Origin: UBA3071 sp965369635
GTDB lineage: Bacteria; Chloroflexota; Anaerolineae; UBA3071
DNA length: 14,875 bases
Assembly: GCA_965369635.1 (NCBI GenBank)
Contig: CBDURC010000056.1
Coordinates: 1 to 14,875, forward strand
Reading direction: 5' to 3'
Both the position numbers and the translations under genes were made by a program. Each line of letters starts with the position of its first letter. The stretch's first letter is position 1. This document shows positions 6,144 through 12,312 of the stretch, piece by piece. The notes below the pieces were generated by a model. The model was not told where the DNA came from, did no database searches, and saw only the letters and a list, made by a program, of their open reading frames with translations.

Positions 6144-7238
6144 ATGAACGCACCGCTGCCCAGCGGAACCGTGCTGCGGTCCCGCTACAAGATCGTCGAA
6201 TTGATAGGCCAGGGGGGCATGGGCGCTGTCTACCACGCCGAGGATCTGCGACTCAAGGGACGCCAATGCGCCCTGAAGGAGATCCGTCCTGAGTTGGGAG
6301 GCATCCCCGAGGTGCTGGCCCAGACGCGCGAGCAATTCTATCGCGAGGCCAGCGTCCTGGCGCGCCTCGATCACGCCACGCTTCCCAAAGTCTCCGACTA
6401 CTTCTCCCACGAAGGCCGAGAATACCTGGTGATGGATTACGTGCCCGGCCCCAATCTCAGGGAGGTGCTGAACAACGCACGACGGCAGGGCAGGTTTCTC
6501 ACCGAGGAAACGGTGCTCGGATGGGCACGGCAGCTTTGCGATGCGCTGCAATACCTGCACAGCCAAAAACCGCCGGTGCTGCACCGCGATATCAAACCCT
6601 CCAACATCAAGCTGACCCCTCGCGGCCAACTCAAGCTGGTGGACTTCGGGTTGGTCAAACTGCTGCTGCCCGACGATAGTCGTACCGTTACGGTCGTGCA
6701 AGGCCGGGGCACCGTGCAGTACACGCCATTGGAGCAATACGGCGGCGACACCGGGCACACGGATGCGCGTGCCGATATCTACTCGTTGGGAGCGACACTC
6801 TATCACCTGCTGACCGGCAAGCCACCCGCCGATGCCAAGGAACGTTTCCTCAGACCTGGGAGTCTCACACCGCCGCGAAGCATTAACCCTGACATCTCGC
6901 CCCAGACGGAGCGAGCCCTGCTGCAAGCCATGGCCATGCACCCGGACCAACGTCCGGCCTCCGCCGCCGAGTGGCAAGCTATGTTGTTCAGCACACCGCC
7001 CACGGCCCAAACCGTCGGCGTCAACGTGGCCACTCGCGCCGAGTGGGCACAGGCAGCGCAGGTCAACCGCTGGCTGATCGCGGCAACGCTCAGCCTAGCC
7101 ACACTGGCCCTGCTGGTCACCCTCTTCGCTCCGCCACTGCCCAGCGAACCCTCTCAGCCTTTCGTCCCTTTCGTGTCCCCAACCGAAGGCAGCACACCGG
7201 CTGCACTCACGACCCAGACGCCGGCGGCCTCGCCCTGA
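6144..7238 (+). CDS. Membrane-anchored Ser/Thr protein kinase (Hanks type)
   Basis: The 364-residue protein carries a complete kinase domain: Gly-rich loop GQGGMGAVY (22-30), Lys45 in ALKEIRPE, HRDIKPSN (147-154), DFG (167-169) and a bacterial PLEQY variant of the APE motif in the activation segment. A single transmembrane helix at about 310-330 (WLIAATLSLATLALLVTLFA) is followed by a short outside tail of 34 residues rich in Pro, Ser and Thr, with no PASTA or other sensor domain. Transcription and probably translation start at ATG 6144; an in-frame TTG at 6135 lies within the -10 box and cannot be on the main transcript. There is no Shine-Dalgarno site, consistent with a leaderless mRNA. Divergent from the FHA regulator, which is a likely partner; converges on the GH3 gene with one base between stops. 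Confidence 0.93.
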   Translation: MNAPLPSGTVLRSRYKIVELIGQGGMGAVYHAEDLRLKGRQCALKEIRPELGGIPEVLAQTREQFYREASVLARLDHATLPKVSDYFSHEGREYLVMDYVPGPNLREVLNNARRQGRFLTEETVLGWARQLCDALQYLHSQKPPVLHRDIKPSNIKLTPRGQLKLVDFGLVKLLLPDDSRTVTVVQGRGTVQYTPLEQYGGDTGHTDARADIYSLGATLYHLLTGKPPADAKERFLRPGSLTPPRSINPDISPQTERALLQAMAMHPDQRPASAAEWQAMLFSTPPTAQTVGVNVATRAEWAQAAQVNRWLIAATLSLATLALLVTLFAPPLPSEPSQPFVPFVSPTEGSTPAALTTQTPAASP

Positions 7239-7239
7239 A

Positions 7240-10131
7240 TCATCTACGGCTCTCGGCGGCACGAACGGCCTGCCAGCCACGGACCAGCAGAGGCAGCGAT
7301 CCGCCGACGAAGGCGACAACAGCCGCACCCCACGGCCCCATCCCCCGTTGTAGCCAACTTGCGCCGGGCAGCCAGCCCAGGCCGTACAGCACGTAGGCCG
7401 CCAGTCCGCCAATCAATCCCCACAACGCCGAAGCCAGCAACCTGATGGGCGAATGTCCCATGCTCATGGCCAGCCAGCAACCAATGGACCCCGCGCCGGC
7501 CGTGGCCAGCAATCCCAGCACGAAGGCTAGACCGTTCACACGCGGCGGCGGAGGAGGCGGAGGCGACAGAGCGGGGGTGGGCGTGGGTGTAGGAACAGAT
7601 GTGGCCGTCATTGTAGGTGTGGCACTTGGTGTGGCTGTCGGCGTAGGCGTCGGCGTAGGCGTCGGCGTAGGCGTTGACGTGGGCGTGGGCGTCTCGGTGG
7701 GCACTACCGTGGCAATGGTCGCCGGCTCGTCGCCCTGGATGCTCACAACCAACATCGTGGACTGCTGCGCCGGCAGGCTGCTGGCCGTGACCCACAACTC
7801 CCCCATGCGCTCCAGGGTCACGCTGATCTCGGCGATGCCATCAACCGTCGTCCTTCTCTGGCGAGGCAACTCCAACGCATCGGCCGGATAGAACAGCTTG
7901 AACTCCACTGGCGTGCCATCGGGCACAGGATGGCCATTGCGGTCGAGAATGACGCTGGTTCGCAGGCTCAATGTGTCCCCCACCTCCACGCCGATCGTTT
8001 CCACAGGCTCTTCCTCGGCAGTCATGTCTGCCAGCATGATCTGAATGATCCGCGCCGGGTCCGGTTCGGTGCGCTCAATGAGGTTGTAGTTGATCCCCGC
8101 CACACTGACCGGCAGCGCACCTGTGGGCGTGAACTCCCTGAATAGTGCCCGCACCGAAGCCTCCAGAAATGGCTGCGTCTTGGCGTAGATGCCGTAGTAG
8201 GCCGTCAGCTTGCTGACCTCAGTGGTGTCCAGGAAGTAGGGCGCATTGTAGGCCAGAGCAATCAGGTTCTTGCCTCGCAGGCTGTCGGAACGCAGCCGCA
8301 GGAACTCCTTTACAGCGTTGGAGTCAGGGTGATCTTCCAGGTTCAGGTCCAACATGGCGAAGATGATCCACTCGGCGTCTTGGATCAGAGCTTCAGTCTC
8401 CAGCACTGTGGCTTCATCCATGTCGTCCCGCAAGAACGCCTTGAGCTGACCGAAGGTGAGACTGTTCACCCTCTCCGGATCCACCTGACCGCTCGCCTCC
8501 GGGCCATAGAGACGCAGCATGATCTCCTCCAGGGCCGTCGGCGATATCCAAGGAAACTCAGGACAATCAGCGCACTCGCGGTCTTGGCGAGCATCGGTGA
8601 AGATCAGGGTGTTTTCGTCAGCGAGAGGCGCACTGGGCAGTCGGTCGGCCAGTTCCTCGAGCCCCGGATAGATAATGGTGACCGCCTCGCGGGCTACCTG
8701 GGCGACGGCGATCTGGCCCTGGTTCATTGCCTCGCTCAGAGCATCCACTGAGACCCGGTTGCTCAGCCAGTCCAGTTGCGGGTAGAGACGGAGCTTGAGG
8801 GCCAGGATGCGGGCAACCGCAGCATCCACCCTCTGCTGAAAGTCGGGGTCGCTCTCGTAGTTATCACGGAAGAACCGGATGGTCTCCTGCATGTTCGTCA
8901 GTTGCTCAGCCCAGTCGCCGGTGAGAGAGAACTGCGAAAGGAGCAGCAAGTCGTTCCCGGCCAGGAACGCTTCCCGAGCGATCTGCCGGTGTGGGAACTT
9001 CTGCAGTTGCGGGTCGTAGTGGCGGCGCACTGCGGGCACGCCCAGAGAATCGGTGACCAGCACGCCCCCCTGCTCGCGCCAGGCGGCAAATTCAGGCAGG
9101 GCCATGAGGTCCTGCAACTGGGCGGCCAGGCTGATGGGCGGGGTGAGCTGGCGGATGTTACCCTGAAAGCCCCGATAGCGAATGTGAGAAGACATCAGCG
9201 CCGCAGTGCTACCAGACCAATCGCCGGCCTCCGCACCACGAACCACCGCGGCGAAAGGGGCCAGCTCAACGGAGCGTAACTCCTGCAGCGACTTCTGCAC
9301 CGTGGCCACCTCCTCGTCCGGACGGCGGTCGCTGCCCCCCTGGCCGGGGAAGTGCTTGGCCACCGTCGCCACGCGGCCGTTGCTGCCCTCATGTACCCCT
9401 CGAATGTACGCCTGCCCCAGCACCCCCACCCAGTAGGGATCTCCCCCAAAGGTTCGAGTGCCCAGATCCCCCTTGCCGCCGGGCCGTGGGTTGTCGAGCA
9501 CGTCCAACGATGGGCCCAGGAGGAGATTGACCCCCACCGCTGCCAGCTCTCGGCCCACGATCTCTCCGACAGCCTGTGCGTTGGCCGGATTCCAGGTTGC
9601 ACCGATAGCCATGTTGTTAGGCAGAGGGGTGAAACCGTTGAAGAGATAGCTATGGGGGTAGCCATCCCCCTCTTGGACAATGGCCACAAACAGCGGAATG
9701 GGAAAGCTCTCGGAAGGATGCGTGGGGGTGACAATCGCAGCCGCCTCAGTCTCGGCTCGAACGGAGGGCGCCAGCGGGGCAATCAACGGCTGACTGAAGG
9801 TCAGGGTTTGCATGTCGTCCGTGAGCTGCGCCACCTGGGCTGGGGTATCGCCCTCGTTGCGGAAATTGCCATTGGAAGCCAGCAGGACCACACCCCCCAC
9901 ACGGTAGTCGCGAATGAACTGGGCGATGTCGGAGTTCGGCCCGACGTCCGTGCCCACGAAGGAAACCAAGAAGAGCTGTCCGACCTTGTCGATAGTGGGC
10001 ATCTGGGCCATTAACTGCTCAACTGCCCCCAGAGGCTCCTGCGCGGCGGAAGGCCGCGATGCACACAGCCCGCCAAGTGCCAAGACCATTGTCAAGAACC
10101 ATCTGGAGATTTCAGCCGTTCGTTTCCTCAC
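7240..10131 (-). CDS. Secreted, membrane-anchored glycoside hydrolase family 3 (NagZ/beta-N-acetylhexosaminidase-like) protein
   Basis: The 963-residue product has a signal peptide (about 1-30, RPSAA|Q), a GH3 N-terminal barrel, an alpha/beta GH3 C-terminal-like domain, an Ig-like beta region (about 708-799), a Pro-Thr repeat linker and polyproline (about 800-857), then three transmembrane segments (about 858-955). KHFPG is at 259-263 and the nucleophile Asp in LVTDSLG is Asp361. Where NagZ enzymes carry the Asp-Ser-His acid/base loop, this protein reads SDRRPDEEVATV without the His, so catalysis may differ or be lost. Expected substrates are peptidoglycan or other N-acetylhexosaminides outside the membrane. 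GTG at 10131 has GGAGG 9 nt upstream and begins the signal peptide; the frame stays open 420 nt further upstream but crosses the promoter. It has its own promoter. Confidence 0.88.
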   Translation of the reverse strand: MRKRTAEISRWFLTMVLALGGLCASRPSAAQEPLGAVEQLMAQMPTIDKVGQLFLVSFVGTDVGPNSDIAQFIRDYRVGGVVLLASNGNFRNEGDTPAQVAQLTDDMQTLTFSQPLIAPLAPSVRAETEAAAIVTPTHPSESFPIPLFVAIVQEGDGYPHSYLFNGFTPLPNNMAIGATWNPANAQAVGEIVGRELAAVGVNLLLGPSLDVLDNPRPGGKGDLGTRTFGGDPYWVGVLGQAYIRGVHEGSNGRVATVAKHFPGQGGSDRRPDEEVATVQKSLQELRSVELAPFAAVVRGAEAGDWSGSTAALMSSHIRYRGFQGNIRQLTPPISLAAQLQDLMALPEFAAWREQGGVLVTDSLGVPAVRRHYDPQLQKFPHRQIAREAFLAGNDLLLLSQFSLTGDWAEQLTNMQETIRFFRDNYESDPDFQQRVDAAVARILALKLRLYPQLDWLSNRVSVDALSEAMNQGQIAVAQVAREAVTIIYPGLEELADRLPSAPLADENTLIFTDARQDRECADCPEFPWISPTALEEIMLRLYGPEASGQVDPERVNSLTFGQLKAFLRDDMDEATVLETEALIQDAEWIIFAMLDLNLEDHPDSNAVKEFLRLRSDSLRGKNLIALAYNAPYFLDTTEVSKLTAYYGIYAKTQPFLEASVRALFREFTPTGALPVSVAGINYNLIERTEPDPARIIQIMLADMTAEEEPVETIGVEVGDTLSLRTSVILDRNGHPVPDGTPVEFKLFYPADALELPRQRRTTVDGIAEISVTLERMGELWVTASSLPAQQSTMLVVSIQGDEPATIATVVPTETPTPTSTPTPTPTPTPTPTATPSATPTMTATSVPTPTPTPALSPPPPPPPRVNGLAFVLGLLATAGAGSIGCWLAMSMGHSPIRLLASALWGLIGGLAAYVLYGLGWLPGASWLQRGMGPWGAAVVAFVGGSLPLLVRGWQAVRAAESRR
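7637..7672. repeat. 12-bp tandem repeat encoding the Pro-Thr linker
   Basis: GTCGGCGTAGGC is repeated exactly three times (7637-7648, 7649-7660, 7661-7672), with more degenerate copies on both sides between about 7570 and 7700. On the coding strand it gives alternating Pro-Thr. Such linkers separate extracytoplasmic domains from the membrane anchor and may be glycosylated; copy number is probably variable. Confidence 0.8.
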
Positions 10132-10152
10132 GCTACATATCCTCCGAACACA

Positions 10153-10181
10153 AGTATACCCATTTCTGCAACAGACGTCAA
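10153..10181 (-). promoter_or_regulatory. Sigma70-type promoter of the GH3 gene, with AGACGTCA site
   Basis: On the minus strand TTGACG (10181-10176) and TATACT (10158-10153) are separated by exactly 17 nt, giving a start near 10146 and a leader of about 15 nt that contains the GGAGG site. AGACGTCA (10173-10180, plus strand) overlaps the -35 box and matches the site at the kinase promoter. Confidence 0.7.
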
Positions 10182-10223
10182 TTCCCCGTTCCCATCCTCC
10201 ACTTACCATTTCCACGTGGCGAA

Positions 10224-10252
10224 TTGCCCGCACTCCGGAAGTGATGTATAAT
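10224..10252 (+). promoter_or_regulatory. Promoter upstream of the small ORF and epimerase
   Basis: TTGCCC (10224-10229) is followed after 17 nt by a perfect TATAAT (10247-10252). Transcription would start near 10259, 11 nt before the ATG of the 43-codon ORF and about 250 nt before the epimerase start. It is divergent from the GH3 promoter. Confidence 0.55.
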
Positions 10253-10269
10253 CCTGATCGGTAAAGGAC

Positions 10270-10401
10270 ATGAACCAAGACGCGATCGCAGTGGGAGTCG
10301 TCACCCTCGACCCCGCTCGCTTCGTGGCCACAATGGGCAGAACGTGGGCGACACTGGCGACACTGGCGACACTGAAGGAGGACGTCCCCCCGCTGCGCTA
10401 G
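10270..10401 (+). CDS. Candidate 43-residue small ORF in the epimerase leader
   Basis: The ORF starts at ATG 10270, about 11 nt after the predicted transcription start, and ends with TAG at 10399-10401. The product begins MNQDAIAVGVVTLDPARF and includes a triple TLA repeat from a 9-bp DNA repeat. It resembles no family I know. AAAGGA lies too close to the ATG for a normal ribosome site, so translation would be near-leaderless. Codon third positions are mostly G or C as in neighbouring genes. A hairpin overlaps its stop, so it could be a leader peptide controlling the epimerase, a gene remnant, or not coding. Confidence 0.3.
   Translation: MNQDAIAVGVVTLDPARFVATMGRTWATLATLATLKEDVPPLR
10347..10373. 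repeat. 9-bp tandem repeat, three copies
   Basis: GGCGACACT occurs three times in perfect succession (10347-10355, 10356-10364, 10365-10373). The unit is a multiple of three and keeps the 43-codon ORF open, adding Ala-Thr-Leu per copy. Confidence 0.8.
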
Positions 10402-10408
10402 CTGGGGG
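10386..10408 (+). other. Stable GC-rich hairpin in the epimerase leader
   Basis: CCCCCCGCT (10386-10394) pairs with AGCTGGGGG (10400-10408) across a 5-nt loop, with one C-T mismatch. It spans the stop codon of the small ORF. No T-run follows, so it is not a standard intrinsic terminator; it could act as an attenuator, a pause site or an RNA-stability element. Confidence 0.5.
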
Positions 10409-10506
10409 TATTGGTCATCTGCACTGGGCTGTATCCGGTAGGACGCAGCTCGAGGCCTGGCATCTGCAGAAGGCCGGCCGGCGTTACCATAGGCAGAAAG
10501 AGACAC

Positions 10507-11481
10507 ATGCGAGCTTTGATCACCGGCGGGGCCGGCTTCATAGGCAGCCATTTGGCGGAGGCGTTACTTGCCGAAGACGAGGCAGTGACGATTGTTGACG
10601 ATCTTTCCACAGGCAGCCTCGCCAACATCGAGCACCTGGCAGACAATCCCAACTTCCGCTACACCATCGCCAGTATCACCAACGACACTGTGATGGATGG
10701 CTTGGCGGCTGAATGTGACATCATCTACCACCTGGCGGCAGCAGTAGGGGTTGAGCTGGTCATCCGCGAACCGCTGCGCACCCTGCAAACCAACGTGCTG
10801 GGCACCGAGATCGTGCTGCGGTGCGCCAGCCGCCACGACAGGAAGGTGCTGTTGGCTTCGACCTCTGAGGTCTACGGCAAGAGCGCGGACGTGCCCTTCC
10901 ACGAGGAGGGCGACAGGGTGCTGGGCCCCACCACTCGCACGCGTTGGTGCTACCCAGCCTCCAAGGCCCTGGACGAGTTCCTGGCCCTGGCCTATCACAG
11001 CGAGCAGGGCCTGCCAGTGATCATCGTTCGCTTCTTCAACACCGTAGGGCCGCGGCAAACGGGACGCTACGGCATGGTCATCCCCCGCTTCGTGCGTCAG
11101 GCATTGGCGGGAGAGTCGATCACTGTTTACGGTGACGGTCTGCAGACCCGCTGCTTCGCCGACGTGTCAGACGTAGTGCGTGGCGTTGTCACCCTGGCCA
11201 GCCATCCCGGAGCGGTGGGCCAGGTGTTAAACATCGGCAGTACAGAAGAGGTGACCATCTTGGAACTGGCCCAGCGGGTCAAGGCGTTGACGGGCAGCCG
11301 CTCGCAGATCGTTTTCGTGCCCTATGACCAGGCCTATGGCGAGGGCTTTGAGGACATGCGGCGTCGGGTGCCGGACCTGAGCAAAATATCCAGGCTAGTC
11401 GGCTACCGGCCGCAGATCAGACTGAACCAGATACTGCGGAAGGTCATTGCGCATCATAGAACGCCGATGACGGGACAATAG
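10507..11481 (+). CDS. NAD-dependent sugar-nucleotide epimerase/dehydratase (extended SDR)
   Basis: The 324-residue protein is an extended short-chain dehydrogenase acting on nucleotide sugars in the cytoplasm. The NAD-binding motif TGGAGFIGSH spans residues 6-15, Asp-Asp-Leu-Ser-Thr-Gly at the end of the second strand favours NAD, and the catalytic set is Thr/Ser in STSEVYG (about 118-124) with Tyr149 and Lys153 (YPASK). NTVGPRQ and DGLQTRCFADVSD lie in the substrate-binding half. These features fit the UDP-glucose 4-epimerase, UDP-glucuronate decarboxylase and GDP-mannose dehydratase group; the exact substrate cannot be set from sequence alone. ATG 10507 is chosen because the family begins just before this glycine motif; an ATG at 10411 would add 32 unrelated residues. 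A polysaccharide or glycan role is likely. Confidence 0.9.
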   Translation: MRALITGGAGFIGSHLAEALLAEDEAVTIVDDLSTGSLANIEHLADNPNFRYTIASITNDTVMDGLAAECDIIYHLAAAVGVELVIREPLRTLQTNVLGTEIVLRCASRHDRKVLLASTSEVYGKSADVPFHEEGDRVLGPTTRTRWCYPASKALDEFLALAYHSEQGLPVIIVRFFNTVGPRQTGRYGMVIPRFVRQALAGESITVYGDGLQTRCFADVSDVVRGVVTLASHPGAVGQVLNIGSTEEVTILELAQRVKALTGSRSQIVFVPYDQAYGEGFEDMRRRVPDLSKISRLVGYRPQIRLNQILRKVIAHHRTPMTGQ

Positions 11482-11555
11482 CGGATACTCCAGGTGATCG
11501 AGTTGCTGTACAAGGAAACCACGGGAAGAGATTCTGCGCGCTTACGGAGAATGAC

Positions 11556-12128
11556 ATGAGAGACAGACTACTACAACTCATCCCTGAATTCGACCTTATC
11601 GAGGACTCTGAGTTGCGCGAGAAAACACTGCAGGTCTGGAAAGCGGCAATGGATCGGGGTGGCTGGACACCTGATGCATTGGCCGAGATGCCCTTCACCC
11701 TGCTTTTCAACCCCTGTCCGGCCAGCTACATCGAGCACATTCGGGCGGTGACGCTGACCGCGCTGCGGGCGGCAGAGGTGTTCGCCCAGATCTACGGCGA
11801 CCGAGTGCCCATCAACCGCGATTACCTGATCTCCGGCGGCTTGCTGCACGACATCGGCAAGCTACTGGAATACGAGAACAGAGACGATGGGATGACGGTA
11901 CAGACCCGCTATGGCCGCCTGATCCGCCATCCCTTCTCCGGCGCGGCGCTGGCCGCCGAGTTCGGCCTGCCGGAGGACGTGATGCACATGATCGCCGCCC
12001 ACGCCGGTGAGGGAGAGAAGGTCAAGCGCACCCCAGAGGCCACGCTGATCAACAAGGCCGATTTCATGAGCTTCGAGAGCCTGCGGGATCTGCAGGTGAA
12101 GAAGGAATTGGCAGCGAAGCTGGGATAG
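11556..12128 (+). CDS. HD-domain metal-dependent phosphohydrolase
   Basis: The 190-residue protein has the full HD-superfamily ligand set: His61 (YIEHIRAV), His98-Asp99 (LLHDIGK) and Asp169 (NKADF), plus His125 (RHPFSG) and His149 (AAHAGEG), which could bind a second metal. These proteins hydrolyse phosphate esters or nucleotides; the substrate is not evident. The first 50 residues are a helical extension without a recognised domain. ATG 11556 is preceded by GGAG at 6 nt spacing; an out-of-frame ATG at 11551 is ignored. It follows the epimerase by 74 nt with no promoter or terminator I can see, and is followed by the mgtE leader region. Confidence 0.85.
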   Translation: MRDRLLQLIPEFDLIEDSELREKTLQVWKAAMDRGGWTPDALAEMPFTLLFNPCPASYIEHIRAVTLTALRAAEVFAQIYGDRVPINRDYLISGGLLHDIGKLLEYENRDDGMTVQTRYGRLIRHPFSGAALAAEFGLPEDVMHMIAAHAGEGEKVKRTPEATLINKADFMSFESLRDLQVKKELAAKLG

Positions 12129-12153
12129 GTCAGGACCATCCCCCAGGAGCAAG

Positions 12154-12240
12154 ATGGACGAGAGCGACAAACGGGCAGACGACCCTAGTTCTTGCATAGG
12201 CATACAAGATAAAGACCATCCTACTATGGTCGGGACATGA
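12154..12240 (+). CDS. Candidate acidic/proline leader peptide upstream of mgtE
   Basis: A 28-codon ORF begins at ATG 12154, with AGGAG (12145-12149) 4 nt upstream, and ends with TGA at 12238-12240, 72 nt before mgtE. The peptide is rich in Asp, Glu and Pro: MDESDKRADDPSS at the start and QDKDHP later. Known Mg2+ leader peptides such as Salmonella MgtL use acidic/Pro stretches that destabilise the translating ribosome when Mg2+ is low. Here ADDP falls at codons 8-11 and DKDHP at 19-23, and a 6-bp hairpin lies within the later codons. A Mg2+-sensing role is inference from position and composition; no homology is claimed. Confidence 0.4.
   Translation: MDESDKRADDPSSCIGIQDKDHPTMVGT
12214..12231 (+). 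other. Hairpin in the mgtE leader
   Basis: GACCAT (12214-12219) pairs perfectly with ATGGTC (12226-12231) across a 6-nt loop, within codons 21-26 of the candidate leader ORF. A longer-range pairing of GCAAGA (12149-12154) with TCTTGC (12190-12195) would cover the leader ORF start. No T-run follows, so it is not an intrinsic terminator. A leader-peptide-coupled switch is possible. Confidence 0.35.
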
Positions 12241-12312
12241 GGCGCGCCTGAGCATTCGCTGACCCTTGGCCTCCTCACAGCCCGAGCATGGGAGCACATC
12301 AAGGAGGCCACT

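Noticed and set aside
7560..7700. Short repeats as a CRISPR array
   Set aside because: The repeats are contiguous 6- and 12-bp Pro-Thr codon repeats within a coding linker, with no spacers.
10132..10551. GH3 frame extended upstream to 10551
   Set aside because: This stretch crosses the GH3 promoter and the opposing promoter and precedes the signal peptide, so it is a chance open frame in GC-rich DNA.
12129..12312. M-box (ykoK) riboswitch before mgtE
   Set aside because: I could not recognise the conserved M-box core segments in this 184-nt region, though no covariance search was possible.
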